Positions 34,803 through 43,596 of a DNA stretch of 64,000 bases are shown here, in pieces. A model generated the notes under the pieces. That model ran no database searches, had not been told where the DNA came from, and worked only from the letters and a program-made list of their open reading frames with translations. The DNA comes from Bradyrhizobium quebecense. Its GTDB lineage: Bacteria; Pseudomonadota; Alphaproteobacteria; Rhizobiales; Xanthobacteraceae. Location of the stretch: positions 4,402,001-4,466,000 of the forward strand of contig NZ_CP088022.1 in assembly GCF_013373795.3 (NCBI RefSeq). Direction: 5' to 3'. Made by a program: the position numbers and the translations under genes. How positions within the stretch are numbered: position 1 is the first letter of the stretch; each line of letters opens with the position of its first letter.

Positions 34803-36320
34803 ATGGAAGCCGAGGTTGGGATGCTGGTGGTGGAGACGATTGCCAAGGTCCGTCGCGCCTATTTTGTTGATGGTCGTCCGATCAAGGCGATCTGCCGAGA
34901 ACTCGGCGTGTCGCGGAAGGTGGTCCGCAAGGTTATCCGTTCTCAAGCAACCGAGTTCCGGTACGAACGCGAGACGCAGCCGCTCCCGAAGATGGGGCCG
35001 TGGAGTTCCGAGCTTGACCGGCTGCTGGCGGCAAATGAGAGCAAGGCGGCACGGGAACGGCTGACGCTGATCCGGTTGTTCGAAGAGCTTCGCGGCTTGG
35101 GCTATACCGGCGGCTATGACGCGGTTCGTCGCTACGCGCGACGCTGGAGCCGGGAGCGCGGCGCCTTGACAGCATCAGCCTATGTGCCTCTGAGTTTTGC
35201 CCCCGGCGAGGCCTATCAGTTTGACTGGAGCCACGAAGTGGTCCTGCTGAGCGGGGTCACGGTGATCGTGAAGGTGGCTCACGTCCGGCTTTGCCACAGC
35301 CGGATGCTGTTCGCGCGGGCCTATCCGCGCGAGACACAGGAGATGGTGTTCGACGCCCATGACCGGGCGTTTGCGCTGTTCAAGGGAGCCTGCAGGCGCG
35401 GCATCTACGACAACATGAAGACCGCGGTGGAGACGATCTTTGTCGGCAAGGGACGCCTCTACAATCGCCGCTTCCTGCAGATGTGCAGCCACTACCTGGT
35501 CGACCCGGTGGCCTGCACGCCGGCGTCGGGCTGGGAGAAGGGCCAAGTCGAGAACCAGGTCGGGCTGGTCCGCGAACGCTTCTTCACGCCACGGCTGCGC
35601 TTCAAGACGCTGGATGAACTGAACGCCTGGCTACTCGAAAAATGCATCGCTTACGCCAAAGCGCATCGGCATCCGGAGTTTGCGGACCAAACCATCTGGG
35701 AAGTCTTCGAAGCCGAGCGACCAAAGCTCGTTCCGTATGCCGGCCGCTTCGACGGCTTCCATGCCGTGCCCGCCTCGATCTCCAAGACCTGTCTGGTGCG
35801 CTTCGACAACAACAAATACTCGGTGGCGGCGAGCGCAGTCGGACGCCCGGTCGAGGTCCAGGCTTATGCCGATCGCATCGTGATCCGCCAGGACGGCCGG
35901 ATCGTCGCTGAGCATCAGCGGTCCTTCGGGCGCGGCGAGACGACCTACGATCCCTGGCACTATGTGCCGGTACTGGTTCGCAAACCTGGCGCCTTGCGCA
36001 ATGGAGCTCCCTTCAAAGGCTGGGTGCTGCCAGCCGCTATCGAGCGGATCCGGCGCAGGCTTGCCAGCACCGACGATGGCAATCGGCAGATGGTCGACAT
36101 CCTCAACGCGGTGCTGACTGACGGTCTGCCCGCGGCGGAAGCCGCCTGTGCCGAAGCGCTCGGTCACTGCGTCCATTCCGCCGATGTCGTTCTCAACATC
36201 CTGGCCCGTCAACGCGAGCCCGCTCCACCGGCCAACATCATGACACCGGCTGCCCTGACGCTTCGCCATGCGCCGATCGCCGATTGTGCCCGCTACGACA
36301 ACCTCCGGAGGACCATCTGA
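34803..36320 (+). CDS. istA: IS21-family transposase IstA
   Basis: This 505-residue transposase has an N-terminal helix-turn-helix (IKAICRELGVSRKVVRKVIR) and a DDE integrase core (YQFDWSHEVVLL with the first Asp, RGIYDNMKTAVE with the second, GWEKGQVENQVGLVRE with the Glu). A C-terminal beta-rich region follows (FDNNKYSVAASAVGRPVEV). It appears intact. Its stop overlaps the start of istB, which is truncated, so transposition is not expected without a helper in trans. Confidence 0.9.
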   Translation: MEAEVGMLVVETIAKVRRAYFVDGRPIKAICRELGVSRKVVRKVIRSQATEFRYERETQPLPKMGPWSSELDRLLAANESKAARERLTLIRLFEELRGLGYTGGYDAVRRYARRWSRERGALTASAYVPLSFAPGEAYQFDWSHEVVLLSGVTVIVKVAHVRLCHSRMLFARAYPRETQEMVFDAHDRAFALFKGACRRGIYDNMKTAVETIFVGKGRLYNRRFLQMCSHYLVDPVACTPASGWEKGQVENQVGLVRERFFTPRLRFKTLDELNAWLLEKCIAYAKAHRHPEFADQTIWEVFEAERPKLVPYAGRFDGFHAVPASISKTCLVRFDNNKYSVAASAVGRPVEVQAYADRIVIRQDGRIVAEHQRSFGRGETTYDPWHYVPVLVRKPGALRNGAPFKGWVLPAAIERIRRRLASTDDGNRQMVDILNAVLTDGLPAAEAACAEALGHCVHSADVVLNILARQREPAPPANIMTPAALTLRHAPIADCARYDNLRRTI

Positions 36321-36355
36321 TGGAACGGACCCAAATCTTCGACCTCATGAGATAG
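36320..36355 (+). pseudogene. istB: istB remnant
   Basis: ATG overlaps the istA stop. The frame reads MERTQIFDLMR and then stops. This is the normal start of the IS21 helper ATPase (MERTQIFDLM), and the rest of about 240 residues is missing, so a deletion joined it to unrelated sequence. Confidence 0.7.
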
Positions 36356-36505
36356 ATCTTGCGAGCCTGGGCCTCTGTCACGCCGCGGCGAACCACGACG
36401 GTCGCTGCTGCTTCGGTGTCATTTCGTCGCTCGTCCTCCGCTCGGGGCTATAGGAACACAGGCCTCCAAGTCAGAGTTATCCGCGTTGTTGTAAGGAGTT
36501 CTGCG

Positions 36506-36736
36506 GTGGTCACCACGATGATCTCTGCAAAGGATCTAGAGCTGATTGCCCTTCGAGAGCTTCGAAGCGTTCCCGGGGGCGAATACATCGCCCATGTGGA
36601 AGTTGATCCCATAAGTGACGAGTGGCGTCTCAACGTGAGCGCGCGGGACGGCGCCGATCTCGACCGCATACAGGAGGCAATCAAAACAACGACGAACAGG
36701 CTCAAGCAACGATACGTCCTGCGGACTGATTGGTGA
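36506..36736 (+). CDS. Small hypothetical protein
   Basis: This product of about 76 residues has MISAKDLELIALRELRSVPG, then a beta-strand pattern (YIAHVEVDPISDEWRLNVSA) and a final helix (LDRIQEAIKTTTNRLKQRY). AAGGAG lies at 36493-36498, 7 bases before GTG 36506; ATG 36518 is the alternative start. The function is unknown. It sits right after the broken IS21 element, inside the island. Confidence 0.5.
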   Translation: MVTTMISAKDLELIALRELRSVPGGEYIAHVEVDPISDEWRLNVSARDGADLDRIQEAIKTTTNRLKQRYVLRTDW

Positions 36737-36966
36737 GGCGCCGGTCGTCATGGGCCGACATCCTCCCCGTGGATGACACCGGTTAGCCGCTCGTCCCGCT
36801 GGCCAGAGGGGGTCCGCACGAAGGCGAGCGCTACGGCGAGGAGGAAATCCTCTGCTCGGCGCGGTTCTCCCGCCATAGCCGGCGCCCATTGACCAAGTCG
36901 TTGTAGGCGGGTGCAGGCTGCCCGATAGTTCTAGCGGCTTCCCACCCTCGCGGATCGGCGCGATCA

Positions 36967-37385
36967 TTGGGAATGGGATCCAAGTCTCGCGAGTACATGT
37001 TCGGGTCGACGGTCAGGCATCTGGCCGAGCATGCTGCCGATGCTCGACGGGATGCCGACATATTGGCCTGCCAGGCGTGGAACGCCCGCATGCTCGCCTT
37101 CCGGGGCCGGCCCAGCCGTCCCCGGCGCTCGGCGACGCGCTCAACGCCGCCTGCCGATACCTCGAGGTGAAGTGCCTCGGCTGCGAGACCCACCAGACGG
37201 TCGCGCTGGATGTCGTCCGGCGGCCGAAGTGGACGCCGATCCACGAACTCGAGCGCTACATGCGGTGCAAGGGCTGCTCCCGCCAGCAGGGCCAGTCGTA
37301 TAAGCGCAGTCATCTCGTGGCACTCCGGACCACAAAGATCTCCGTCATGAACCCGCCGTCGACCTGGTGGCCTGCGGAGCGGTAG
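36967..37385 (+). pseudogene. Frameshifted zinc-ribbon-type hypothetical protein
   Basis: The first part (SVRHLAEHAADARRDADI, then QAWNARMLA in frame 36967) continues naturally into a second frame that begins near 37100 (GPAQPSPALGDALNAACRYL, then CLGCETHQTVALDVVRRP and MRCKGCSRQQG). The two frames differ by one base, so a single-base change split the gene. Two CxxC motifs suggest a small zinc ribbon. I recall similar intact proteins from Bradyrhizobium. The function is unknown. Confidence 0.55.
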
Positions 37386-37603
37386 AGCCGATGAAAAACT
37401 GACCTAGTCGCCAAACCGAACAAACCCGCCGAAGTCCGGCAGGTTTGAATGCGACTGCGCAACATTCTCGATCCTATGTCTGGCCGATGGCATGAACCGT
37501 GCTCGGGACTTGCTGCCGGGAATTTCAGTGTCCCGGTTCAGGAATAAACTGTCGCCTGGTGTGTGATTCTGAGACCAGCGGCCCGACAAATTGGGAGGTA
37601 TCA

Positions 37604-37846
37604 TTGAACAACACCCTACCTCTACACGCCAGATTCATTGTTCGAAGAGGAAGCACCGACTGGATGGTTTACGATCGAGAACTTAAGGGACCGGCGCAGT
37701 TGGAAAAAGGTGGCCGTTTCGCCGAGAAACTGACGATGGAACAGGCCGAACACATCAAGCAGGCGCTCACGAATTCCCTCATTATGCAGGCGGGAGCGCG
37801 TTCGGTCTCTCAGCCACCGACGTCTACGGGTAAGCCTCGGCCGTGA
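37604..37846 (+). CDS. Small hypothetical protein
   Basis: This 80-residue product starts at TTG 37604 with GGGAGG at 37593-37598. It shows a beta-rich first half (RFIVRRGSTDWMVYDRELKG) and a helix (AEKLTMEQAEHIKQALTNSL). The upstream extension of the open frame is Cys-rich and not convincing. The function is unknown; small proteins of this pattern are common in accessory regions of Bradyrhizobium. Confidence 0.5.
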   Translation: MNNTLPLHARFIVRRGSTDWMVYDRELKGPAQLEKGGRFAEKLTMEQAEHIKQALTNSLIMQAGARSVSQPPTSTGKPRP

Positions 37847-37862
37847 AAGCCGTAATCGACCA

Positions 37863-38063
37863 TCACATCGGTGCTCGCAAACCGCGAGATGAAAGCCACT
37901 CGGTCATCTGGGAGGCGTTGTCCGCCTGCCGCGCCTTGCGCAGGAGTCGTTCGCGCTCGATGCCCGGTGGAGTTCCTCTTGCCTCTTTGCGCCGGCGCTG
38001 CGCTTCTTCGTTCAAGCGTTGATAAAGCGACGTGGAATGTTTGACAGGATGCCGTTGCTGCAT
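37863..38063 (-). CDS. Small hypothetical protein
   Basis: This 66-residue protein is helical and charged (SLYQRLNEEAQRRRKEARG, then PPGIERERLLRKARQADNAS). It resembles a widely spread small Bradyrhizobium protein with the pattern PPGxERExLLxKARxAD. It is convergent with the gene ending at 37846. No signal peptide or membrane segment is present, and the function is unknown. Confidence 0.55.
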   Translation of the reverse strand: MQQRHPVKHSTSLYQRLNEEAQRRRKEARGTPPGIERERLLRKARQADNASQMTEWLSSRGLRAPM

Positions 38064-38290
38064 GACGCACTTCCTTGCTTCGTGGAAGGCGGGAGCATGA
38101 TGCTCTCAGTCACCGGTAAATTGCCAAGCGGCCGAGCGGTGATATTCAATATGTAGCTACCCAACCTCTATCAAAACAGACCACCGCGCCGAATATTCGC
38201 GGCGGTGTCGGTTTGCGGACCGGGGCCAAAAAGCGGAGTGTGGCAGGATCACTGGCTTGTAGCTGGCCACCGTCGGCGCATACTTTCTTG

Positions 38291-38473
38291 ATGACCGAGC
38301 AGCTACCAGCTTTCATGGCTTGCAAAAATCCCGGCACTGGCTGGAGGATCGATATTCTATGGCCCGATGGCGAAACGGAAGTTATCAAGGGCTTTGTTAC
38401 GGAGCACGACGCGACCAAGTGGATTTCTGAGCACTCGACGACGTGGCAAGAAAATCCGGACCAACCGCGCTAG
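38291..38473 (+). CDS. Small hypothetical protein
   Basis: This 60-residue product begins MTEQLPAFMACKNPGTGWRI and continues ILWPDGETEVIKGFVTEHDA, then a short helix. The pattern of two beta-strands and a helix recurs in small alphaproteobacterial proteins. ATG 38291 is preferred, since the earlier part of the open frame is low-quality. The function is unknown. Confidence 0.5.
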   Translation: MTEQLPAFMACKNPGTGWRIDILWPDGETEVIKGFVTEHDATKWISEHSTTWQENPDQPR

Positions 38474-39090
38474 ACAATTGACCCACCATTGGTGATCGCC
38501 ACCCATAGGCGACCGATTCCTAGCGGCTTCTCTCCGCATGCGATCGGCGCCATCATCCGGCCATGCACCAGCGTCGATCCACGAAATGGTCCGGCCGCAT
38601 CCTCCTGACCACAGGATGGGCGGAGATTGCGATGGGCCTCATTCGATGAGAAGTACCAAGTCATCTGATCCGGATCCATCCGCAGAACGTCACAAGATAA
38701 GAACTGGATCATCGTGTTGGAGGCGGGCACAGTTGTCTGGCCCTCGCCTGAAAGGCCTCGTGTTTCCCGAGCGACGCAAGATCGAAAATTGTAAGAAGAT
38801 ACGATGCCTCGCTCCGAGCCGAGCACTTCCTCGTTGTGGAAGGATACGACCCGCGAATTCATGCTGTATATTTTTGTCTTCAACTTTACAAATATGATTC
38901 AGAAGAAACGTGTGCCTCTACAAGGCGAGGAGATAGGCAGGCTGATCGCCAATGCCCTTGAGAGCCGAATTGTAGACCGCGACCACGGTACGGCCCAGTA
39001 GAGAAGCTGCTACGTTCTTGCTCCAGATCAATCCAAACCTACCCTGGAAGGATAACATAACATTGATCAACCTTGGAAAGGAGATCAATT
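38474..39090. other. Gene-poor stretch inside the island
   Basis: About 600 bases with only weak frames. A minus-strand frame at 38470-38883 (137 codons, ending LGIGRLWVAITNGGSIV) is open but matches nothing I know. A plus-strand frame at 38804-39001 is also weak. The composition is AT-richer than the flanks. Either frame could be a gene fragment. Confidence 0.3.
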
Positions 39091-39342
39091 ATGTCACGTA
39101 AAACCTTTATCGCTATTGCCGCATCTGCCATCATTGGAATGGGCTGTCTCGCGATGGTTTCAACAGACGCGTTGGCGCGCGGTGGTCACCGTGGCGCGGG
39201 CGGCGTTCACCATGGCGCTGGCGTTGGTCACCATGGTGTTGGCGTTGGCGCCCGTGGCGTTGGCGTACGGCCTGGAGTGGCCGTAGGCGTCGGAGCTGCT
39301 GCCGTTCGCTGCGGATACGCGCCCTACCCACCGTGCTACTAA
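39091..39342 (+). CDS. Small secreted Gly/His-rich protein
   Basis: This 83-residue protein has a clear signal peptide (MSRKTFIAIAASAIIGMGC up to ALARG), followed by a low-complexity Gly/His/Val repeat (GGVHHGAGVGHHGVGVGARG) and a short CGYAPYPPCY tail with two Cys. AAGGAG lies about 10 bases before the ATG. His-rich secreted peptides may bind metals, but this is only a suggestion. It is complete and well expressed in form. Confidence 0.65.
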   Translation: MSRKTFIAIAASAIIGMGCLAMVSTDALARGGHRGAGGVHHGAGVGHHGVGVGARGVGVRPGVAVGVGAAAVRCGYAPYPPCY

Positions 39343-39476
39343 CGCTATGGCAGAACCCGATCCCCGTTAAAGGGGACCGGGCTGCTGCTGGTATGCGGTA
39401 TTAGTCGCGATTGAGAGTTTGGCATCATCTCCTAGATCAATGCTTATCAGACCTGGGCGGGGTGAAGGAGCCACGA

Positions 39477-39923
39477 ATGCCCTTGGCGAGATATTTTCTC
39501 GTTGTCGGCGCAGTGCTGCTCGTGCTGCTGTTCATTTCCAATGCATATCTTGCAAGGTCGCAAGTCACGGCAGGCGCAGATAGCAAACCTTTCATCATCC
39601 GCATTCATTCCGATCGGAAATGGCCGGAGCGCATTGTTTACGATACCAGCGCCCCGAAAATCATTCCTCCGCAACTCGCGAGTACAGAGGGCAGCATCGT
39701 CGCCACGCCTTCGCTCATCGACGTTCCCGCCAGAGCCAAGGAGCGGGATGCAATGGCGCAGCTGCGGCCGCCCGATGCCATCCAGCTACGACCGTCCGCA
39801 TCAAGAATGCAAGAGTCAAAGCAACAGCGCTTTCGCAAAGTTGCAAAGAAACGTGCGTGGCCACCCGCATTGCAGGTCGCGCGGCAATGGAGATTTGGGT
39901 GGTTCGGAAATGGCGTCTGGTAA
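39477..39923 (+). CDS. Hypothetical membrane-anchored protein
   Basis: This 148-residue product has an N-terminal hydrophobic anchor (YFLVVGAVLLVLLFISNAYL), then a periplasmic part with FIIRIHSDRKWPERIVYDTS, a Pro-rich section and a basic tail rich in Trp, Lys and Arg (FRKVAKKRAWPPALQVARQW). The open frame begins earlier, but ATG 39477 starts the membrane anchor directly. I know the RIHSDRKWPERIVYDT pattern from Bradyrhizobium proteins of unknown role. Confidence 0.55.
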   Translation: MPLARYFLVVGAVLLVLLFISNAYLARSQVTAGADSKPFIIRIHSDRKWPERIVYDTSAPKIIPPQLASTEGSIVATPSLIDVPARAKERDAMAQLRPPDAIQLRPSASRMQESKQQRFRKVAKKRAWPPALQVARQWRFGWFGNGVW

Positions 39924-40032
39924 GCCAACCTGGTCGACGCCTGTGAGACATTAGAGCTACATATCGATGGAAATTGGCTGCGCAGAAGGGCCGTAGCCCT
40001 GTGACCATTCGTCGGAAGCCGCTCGCATCGGC

Positions 40033-40385
40033 CTACTTCAGACGTATCGTGACTCCGCCCACGGCAGCCGATATCTTAGCGCCCACCTCCGGGCCGCTGA
40101 GTTCAGGATCACGTCATTGGCGTTCTGCAACTTGAATGCCGCAAGCGCGCCGCCCGCACAGGGCAGGAGCCCTCGATCGAGGCCGGGTCCTCTGAGATTG
40201 ATGGCGCCGATCGTGAAACCGACGCTTATGCCTGACAGCGTAAACGGGCATCGCTTGTCGCGAAGGACGAGCACGCCCTCATCGCCGCCGACTCCAGCGA
40301 TGAATCCACCCTTGTTGAAGATCACGCCGACTTGGCCGGTTTCGGCACGCGATGGCGTGCTGAAGCCAGCTACGCGTCCGAACAT
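40033..40385 (-). pseudogene. Frameshifted conserved hypothetical (exported beta-rich family)
   Basis: The minus frame shows GGFIAGVGGDEGVLVL, FTLSGISVGFTIGA and LQNANDVIL, a known pattern of small exported proteins. After that, the matching end (LSGPEVGAKISAAVGGVTIR) is in another frame and stops at 40033. A second frame change seems to lie at NLRGPG (alternative frame DPASIEGS). The 5' part overlaps a plus-strand receiver fragment, so two gene pieces meet near 40300. Confidence 0.5.
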
Positions 40386-40650
40386 CTTGGCTACGAGACC
40401 ATCTATCGAGATTCAGCCAAAGCCGCATTGAAACTGCTTGAGGCCGGCAAGGATCGATCTCGTCTTCAGCGATATCGTGATGCCGGGGACCATCGACGGC
40501 GCCGGGCTGGCGAGAGAAATTCGCTCGCGGTATCCCAAATTGCCGGTAGCGCTTACGACGACTATAGTGATGCTGCAGGCAGCTCTGCCAAACCTGAAAA
40601 TATTGCGCAAGCCGTGCGATATCGAGGCACTCAGAGGCTTCATCATATTG
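40312..40650 (+). pseudogene. Response-regulator receiver domain remnant
   Basis: LVEDHADLA and EHLGYETIYRDSAKAALKLL are in one frame; IDLVFSDIVMPGTIDGAGLA and ILRKPCDIEALRGFI are in another. Together they follow a CheY-type receiver: acidic pair, phosphorylated Asp in SDIVMP, Lys in LRKP. At least two frameshifts break it. The kinase part, if this was a hybrid histidine kinase, is missing. Confidence 0.6.
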
Positions 40651-40878
40651 CGTCTCCGAGATCAACGAGAACATCCGGTGTGCCTCTGGCGTCAAGCACG
40701 ATCGACGCCTCGCACGGAAGTTGATCGGACGTTCTCGGCAGGCCGGTGTCCACCCCTTCTCGGCTCCGGACGATGTCCCTGAGATCATGTGGGTCGTATC
40801 GTCGCCGATATCTTGATGCTAGGCTCGACAACGGCAGGGTGCACCTGCTCCCTGCTTCACACTGGACGGGAGGACGAC

Positions 40879-41094
40879 ATGCCTGAGAGCGTCTACAAGG
40901 TCATTGAGCTGATCGGTACCAGCAACGACTCCTGGGAAAAGGCCGCCACCAATGCGGTCGAGCAAGCTGCAAAATCTCTGCGAGATCTCCGCGTTGCCGA
41001 GGTCGTCAAACTCGATATGCAACTGGATGAAAAGGGAAAAGTAGAAGCCTATCGCGCCAAGCTCAACGTATCGTTCAAGTTCGAGGGCACCTGA
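40879..41094 (+). CDS. Dodecin family protein
   Basis: Dodecins are 12-subunit flavin- or CoA-binding storage proteins of about 70 residues. This one has 71: MPESVYKVIELIGTSNDSWE, the helix KAATNAVEQAAKSLRDLRVA, then three strands (EVVKLDMQLDEKGKVEAYRA). The beta-alpha-beta-beta order and length fit exactly. GGGAGGA lies before the ATG. A hairpin terminator follows. It lies inside the island, upstream of the PHA synthase gene. Confidence 0.85.
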   Translation: MPESVYKVIELIGTSNDSWEKAATNAVEQAAKSLRDLRVAEVVKLDMQLDEKGKVEAYRAKLNVSFKFEGT

Positions 41095-41103
41095 GCCTCA
41101 CCA

Positions 41104-41127
41104 CCTCGCCCCGCTTGCGGGGCGAGG
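41104..41127 (+). terminator. Terminator after the dodecin gene
   Basis: CCTCGCCCCG and CGGGGCGAGG form a perfect 10-base stem with loop CTTG, 9 bases after the dodecin stop. Only TTT follows, so termination strength may be moderate. Confidence 0.6.
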
Positions 41128-41443
41128 TTTGGCTCGTTGGAGAAAGATGTCAGGCGCGGTCGCCGGATTTTCATACCTTTGTTCAGACCAGATGGCTTGG
41201 AGACGCGCTCGACCACGGCAGGGAGACAGAATGCCCAGCCGCCTCGCGCGCCAGGCTTTTCCCTGGAGAGCGGCGGCGTAAGTGCTCCACTCGTTCGTCT
41301 CCTTCGTGCGACTCAAACCCTGAACCGCGCAGACAATGGCGCGCCGCCCAAGAGAGCATATTGCGATCCATGGATCCTGATTGCCTCGTTGTCTTAGATT
41401 TCCACGGTGTTAGTCTTTCGAAAAACGCCCAAGGGAGGGAGCC
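41128..41443. promoter_or_regulatory. Upstream region of the PHA synthase gene
   Basis: About 315 bases with no convincing frame. AAGGGAGGGAGCC at about 41430-41442 provides the ribosome binding site of the synthase. A promoter is expected but not recognised. Confidence 0.35.
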
Positions 41444-43231
41444 ATGGCAGATCGATCGACACAACCACCGACTTGGGACCCCCTCGTCATCGCAGGCCAA
41501 TTGCACGCGATAGCGAAGCAGAGCCAATCGCTCATGCAGCGCTTTGCCGCGAGCCAGACCGACGCCACCAGGATCGGCATGGGAGACACCTCGACGGTCG
41601 GATTCGACTTCATCGACCTCATGACGAACATGATGTCCGACCCTACCCCGGCCACGAAGGCCCAGATCGACCTCTTCAACGAGAGCGTTGCGCTTTGGCA
41701 GAAGACCGCAGAGCGCATGTGGACAATGCGTCCTTTCGAACCTGAAAAGCCGACGGACAAGCGATTCAAACACCCGGATTGGACCGAGAATGCGGTTTTC
41801 AATTACGTCAAGGAGAGCTATCTCGTCGCCGCCAAGTCGATCCTTTCGACCGTCAGGGACGTCAAGGGCATGGATGAAAGCTCGGCTCGCAAGGTCGATT
41901 TCTACACACGTCAGTTCGTCGACGCCATTTCTCCCTCGAACTTCGTCGCAACCAACCCTGAGGTCCTCAAGGCCACGCTGGATACCGGGGGACAGAACCT
42001 GCTCCGCGGGCTAGAGAACCTGCTTTCCGATCTTGATCGCGGCGACGGCCGCCTGTCGATCACGATGACCGATATGAAGGCTTTCCGGCTCGGCGAAAAC
42101 ATCGCGACGACGCCGGGAAAGGTCGTCTTCCAGAACAACCTGATGCAGCTGATCCAGTACACTCCCTCGACGGCCGACGTTCGGAAGCGGCCGCTCCTCA
42201 TCATTCCGCCGTGGATCAACAAGTTCTACGTTCTCGACCTTCAGCCGAAGAACTCGCTGATCAAGTGGGCGGTCGACCAGGGCCATACCGTATTCGTGAT
42301 CTCATGGATCAATCCGGACGAGAAACTCGCCGGAAAGGGCTTCGAAGACTACATGCTCGAAGGTCCCGTGGCGGCTTTGGATCCGATCCAGAGAGCCACT
42401 GGCGAGCGGCAGGTCAACGCGGTCGGCTACTGCCTGGGTGGCACCCTGCTCGCCTCGACGGCTGCCTACCTTGCGGCGAATGATGACGACCGCATCGCAA
42501 GCGCGACCTATTTCGTGACGCTGGTGGATTTCTCCGAGGTCGGCGACATGGCCGTCTTTATCGACAAGGAGCAACTCGCCTCCCTGGAATGGCGCATGCG
42601 CGAGCGCGGATATCTCGAAGCCCATGACATGGCAACGTCGTTCAACATGTTGCGTGCGAACGACCTGATCTGGTCGTTCGTCGTCAACAACTATCTGCTC
42701 GGCAAGGAGCACCTTCCATTCGACCTGCTGTTCTGGAATTCGGACTCGACGCGGATGCCGGCAGCCATGCACTCGTTCTACTTAAGGAAGATGTATCTCG
42801 AAAATCTTCTGGCCAAGCCTGGTGGCATTGTGCTCGCTGGCACGCCGATCGACCTGTCCAGGATCAAGATCCCGACCTTCATCCTGTCGACGCGCGAGGA
42901 CCATATCGCACCTTGGAAATCAACCTACGCGGCCACGCGGCTGTACTCGGGTCCAGTCAAATTCGTATTGTCGGCATCAGGCCACATGGCGGGTGTCATC
43001 AGCGCGCCGGGAAGCAAGTATGGCCACTGGACCAATGACGAGTTGCCGGCCGATCCCGACCAATGGTTCTCCGACGCAACCAGCCATCAGGGCTCCTGGT
43101 GGCCTGTCTGGGACGCCTGGATGACCCGCCTGGATGATGTGCGGGTTCCGGCGCGCCGGCCCGGCGGGGGCAACCTGCCCGTAATCGAGGACGCCCCGGG
43201 CGGTTATGTGCGCGTCAGAGCCGTCGCGTAA
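41444..43231 (+). CDS. phaC: Class I poly(3-hydroxyalkanoate) synthase
   Basis: This enzyme polymerises 3-hydroxyacyl-CoA into polyester storage granules. The 595-residue product has the PhaC_N region (FNESVALWQKTAERMWTM..) and the alpha/beta-hydrolase core. The catalytic Cys is in the lipase-like box GYCLGG, the Asp in STREDHIAPW and the His in ASGHMAGVI. PPWINKFYVLDLQPKNSLI and SWINPD are class I signatures. The length matches class I. No phaA, phaB, phasin or phaR gene is nearby, so it depends on precursors from elsewhere and may be an extra copy brought by the island. Confidence 0.92.
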   Translation: MADRSTQPPTWDPLVIAGQLHAIAKQSQSLMQRFAASQTDATRIGMGDTSTVGFDFIDLMTNMMSDPTPATKAQIDLFNESVALWQKTAERMWTMRPFEPEKPTDKRFKHPDWTENAVFNYVKESYLVAAKSILSTVRDVKGMDESSARKVDFYTRQFVDAISPSNFVATNPEVLKATLDTGGQNLLRGLENLLSDLDRGDGRLSITMTDMKAFRLGENIATTPGKVVFQNNLMQLIQYTPSTADVRKRPLLIIPPWINKFYVLDLQPKNSLIKWAVDQGHTVFVISWINPDEKLAGKGFEDYMLEGPVAALDPIQRATGERQVNAVGYCLGGTLLASTAAYLAANDDDRIASATYFVTLVDFSEVGDMAVFIDKEQLASLEWRMRERGYLEAHDMATSFNMLRANDLIWSFVVNNYLLGKEHLPFDLLFWNSDSTRMPAAMHSFYLRKMYLENLLAKPGGIVLAGTPIDLSRIKIPTFILSTREDHIAPWKSTYAATRLYSGPVKFVLSASGHMAGVISAPGSKYGHWTNDELPADPDQWFSDATSHQGSWWPVWDAWMTRLDDVRVPARRPGGGNLPVIEDAPGGYVRVRAVA

Positions 43232-43329
43232 CGACAGAAGCCAGTCCACCCGTCACGGCGAAGCTAAATATAAGAGGGGCTCAAGCAGACCCGGAAACCC
43301 TAGGTGCGATGCGCAAGCGCGCACCGCTA
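43232..43329. other. Short non-coding gap
   Basis: No gene or clear hairpin is seen between the synthase stop and the next minus-strand gene. Confidence 0.3.
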
Positions 43330-43596
43330 TCAAGCGTGAGTCCAGCCCGAACTGGCATCGTTGAGCCAGCGCCGGGTTGCGTCGTCGGACCAGCCGGGGA
43401 CCGCGTACTGCCCGTGCGGAGCCGCGTCTTGGGCGGGAGGAACGAACACATGCGGCGCATGGAAGCGTCCGGGCTTGGCTCGATGAACGGACGCCGCGTT
43501 GGCGGACCCGCAGATAGCAATAGAAGGAACCACCGTCAGGGACAAAGGCAAGGCGGCACGCATCGCACTTCGCCTGATCACGTTGCGCACTGTCAT
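43330..43596 (-). CDS. Small secreted hypothetical protein
   Basis: This 88-residue product has a signal-peptide-like segment (MRAALPLSLTVVPSIAICGS up to ANA) and a mature part ending PGWSDDATRRWLNDASSGW. The PGWSDxxTRRWLxxAS ending is a pattern I know from small exported Bradyrhizobium proteins. Translation could also begin at the internal Met codon 43563. A further possible fragment (YNDPSKFGGQSLGADP, minus strand about 43612-43660) lies just upstream and may be a related broken gene. Confidence 0.5.
   Translation of the reverse strand: MTVRNVIRRSAMRAALPLSLTVVPSIAICGSANAASVHRAKPGRFHAPHVFVPPAQDAAPHGQYAVPGWSDDATRRWLNDASSGWTHA

Larger units (their letters stand above)
34709..36355 (+). mobile_element. 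IS21-family insertion sequence, right part deleted
   Basis: The left end begins near TGTGTTTCGGCGTGG and has two repeated GGACCCC-type terminal motifs (34735-34785), usual for IS21. A full istA follows. The second gene istB stops after 12 codons and no right terminal repeat is seen, so the element is immobile by itself. Confidence 0.75.

Noticed and set aside
34562..34846. Minus-strand frame ending in GPAGLEPATR
   Set aside because: This text is the translation of a tRNA 3' end, a well-known source of false protein predictions.
38470..38883. 137-codon minus-strand frame as a gene
   Set aside because: It has no recognised domain, no good ribosome binding site and overlaps other weak frames, so it was kept only as a note in the gap entry.
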